From NCBI GenBank assembly GCA_014695175.1, contig JACJNV010000399.1, positions 1 to 32,097 on the forward strand: 32,097 nucleotides of DNA, in the 5' to 3' direction. This DNA comes from Microcoleus sp. FACHB-DQ6 (GTDB taxonomy: Bacteria > Cyanobacteriota > Cyanobacteriia > Cyanobacteriales > Microcoleaceae). Positions within the stretch are counted from its first letter, which is position 1. Every line of letters starts with the position of its first letter. Positions 31,414 to 32,097 of this stretch are shown in pieces. The notes under the pieces are model-generated. The model ran no database searches, had not been told where the DNA came from, and saw only the letters and a list, made by a program, of their open reading frames with translations. A program made the position numbers and the translations under genes.

Positions 31414-31437
31414 CCATTTTTTGGGGCTTCTACTGTT

Positions 31438-31509
31438 AATTTGTGAGTTATTAATTAAAAAATTGTTGGCTTTTTAATTAATACATTAATAGCTCAAGAC
31501 TCACAAATT
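31438..31509. repeat. nested AT-rich inverted repeats
   Basis: Outer arms AATTTGTGAGT (31438-31448) and ACTCACAAATT (31499-31509) pair perfectly. Inside, TATTAATTAAAAA (31449-31461) and TTTTTAATTAATA (31471-31483) also pair perfectly. The remainder of the gap 31347-31906 has further short copies (TTGAGT, GGCTTCTAC) and no gene that I can support. Confidence 0.8.
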
Positions 31510-31789
31510 GCAAAAATTTTAGGCTTCTACAGTTGACTTTTGAGTGATTAATGAGCTCATCAAATATTAATTCTTTAATTCTGAACTCAACTCAAAACTC
31601 AAAACTATTCGTTCTCAGCCGTTTTGGGTAATTTAAAGATAAAAATTAAGATTGAGAAATTAGGAATCTGCACCGATTAACTATCTAGTGTGAAAATTAC
31701 GCCAAAATATGAGGCTGCGAACAACTCTAGTCAGGGAATGGCTCACGCATTTTTTCCCTCACCTGAAATAGTTCCGAGGTTGTGATTTA

Positions 31790-31879
31790 GGCGAGTTCAC
31801 TCGCCCACCACCTGTAGCTTTAGCCACGAAATCTGCAGGAGATCGCCCCCGCGATCTAAATTTCACAGCCTGCAGATTT
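31790..31879. repeat. hairpins downstream of the ribbon-helix-helix gene
   Basis: AAATCTGCAGG (31829-31839) and CCTGCAGATTT (31869-31879) pair perfectly and enclose AGATCGC/GCGATCT (31840-31846, 31851-31857). GGCGAGT-TC-ACTCGCC is next at 31790-31805. They lie 28-118 bp after the stop codon of the minus-strand gene, so they may end its transcript. The 91-residue minus-strand frame over this stretch is built from these hairpins and is rejected. Confidence 0.6.
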
Positions 31880-31906
31880 GCGCGCGCCGTCTGGGGCGAG
31901 ATCACC

Positions 31907-32097
31907 TCAGTCGTTCCACTCACCGCGTGGCGGGACTGGCGGGTTGCGACGCAAACCCAGAGCCAGTTCGTCTTCGCGGCGCTCGCCTCTGAGCCACTGC
32001 TTGATTGCTGTTTCAATGACTTTGCTGGGGTCATTCGTCAAGTGCTTAATTTGGTCTAGCAGTTCAGAATCGATATGGATGGACAGTTCGACTTTTT
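31907..32097 (-). CDS. ribbon-helix-helix (CopG-like) protein, 5' end outside the window
   Basis: On the minus strand a frame enters from the right edge and ends at the TGA 31909-31907. The visible part reads KVELSIHIDSELLDQIKHL, then TNDPSKVIETAIKQWLRGER, then REDELALGLRRNPPVPPRGE and WND. The short beta strand (VELSIHID) followed by two helices is the ribbon-helix-helix pattern of DNA-binding antitoxins and repressors. The start is cut off, probably by only a few residues. No toxin gene follows directly downstream on the strand, so its role as an antitoxin is open. Confidence 0.68.
   Translation of the reverse strand, partial: KVELSIHIDSELLDQIKHLTNDPSKVIETAIKQWLRGERREDELALGLRRNPPVPPRGEWND

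Noticed and set aside
31759-32034. Minus-strand 91-residue frame
   Set aside because: It overlaps the ribbon-helix-helix gene in another frame and the rest is made of hairpin repeats.

Overview
The window looks like chromosomal DNA of a filamentous cyanobacterium, probably close to Microcoleus, Oscillatoria or Phormidium. This rests on many GCGATCGC (HIP1) sites, a one-helix high-light-inducible protein, cyanobacteria-typical families (DUF1824, DUF3386, a GlgA2-like glycogen synthase, an Nfu scaffold), several multi-PAS/GAF sensor kinases, and gaps full of heptanucleotide tandem repeats and palindromic repeats. The genus is an inference; no rRNA or other marker gene is present.

Left part (1-9.1 kb). 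An IS66-type transposase start runs off the left edge beside a cut-off DUF433 fragment. Next come an isochorismatase-fold hydrolase (minus strand) and a plus-strand pair of TVP38/TMEM64 membrane protein and class I flavoprotein disulfide reductase. On the minus strand at 4.16-6.29 kb lies the most striking content: a T4 Rnl1-like RNA ligase followed by a T4 Pnkp-like kinase/phosphatase, together a phage-style RNA-repair cassette. Two secreted paralogues of unknown function follow; one has a palindromic repeat read in frame inside its signal-peptide region. Then comes a Phd-type antitoxin with a PIN (VapC) toxin broken by one in-frame stop.

Middle part (9.5-18 kb). Housekeeping genes hemC (tetrapyrrole synthesis), glgA (glycogen synthesis) and rnc (RNase III) are mixed with a cytoplasmic-looking HtrA-like protease, a DUF1824 protein and a NYN-domain protein. 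Between the NYN gene and a 47-residue high-light-inducible protein gene is an unusual structured element: two 82-bp tandem copies enclosed by about 52-bp inverted repeats. The hli gene has two HLR1-like motifs upstream and a clear intrinsic terminator.

Right part (18-32 kb). Signalling dominates: a three-PAS histidine kinase followed by a receiver-only response regulator, a PAS-only protein, a GAF-HisKA protein without an ATPase domain, and its full-length PAS-GAF kinase paralogue. Among these are a GH57 glycoside hydrolase, an Nfu Fe-S scaffold and a DUF3386 protein. A ribbon-helix-helix protein runs off the right edge. I saw no tRNA, rRNA or CRISPR array.
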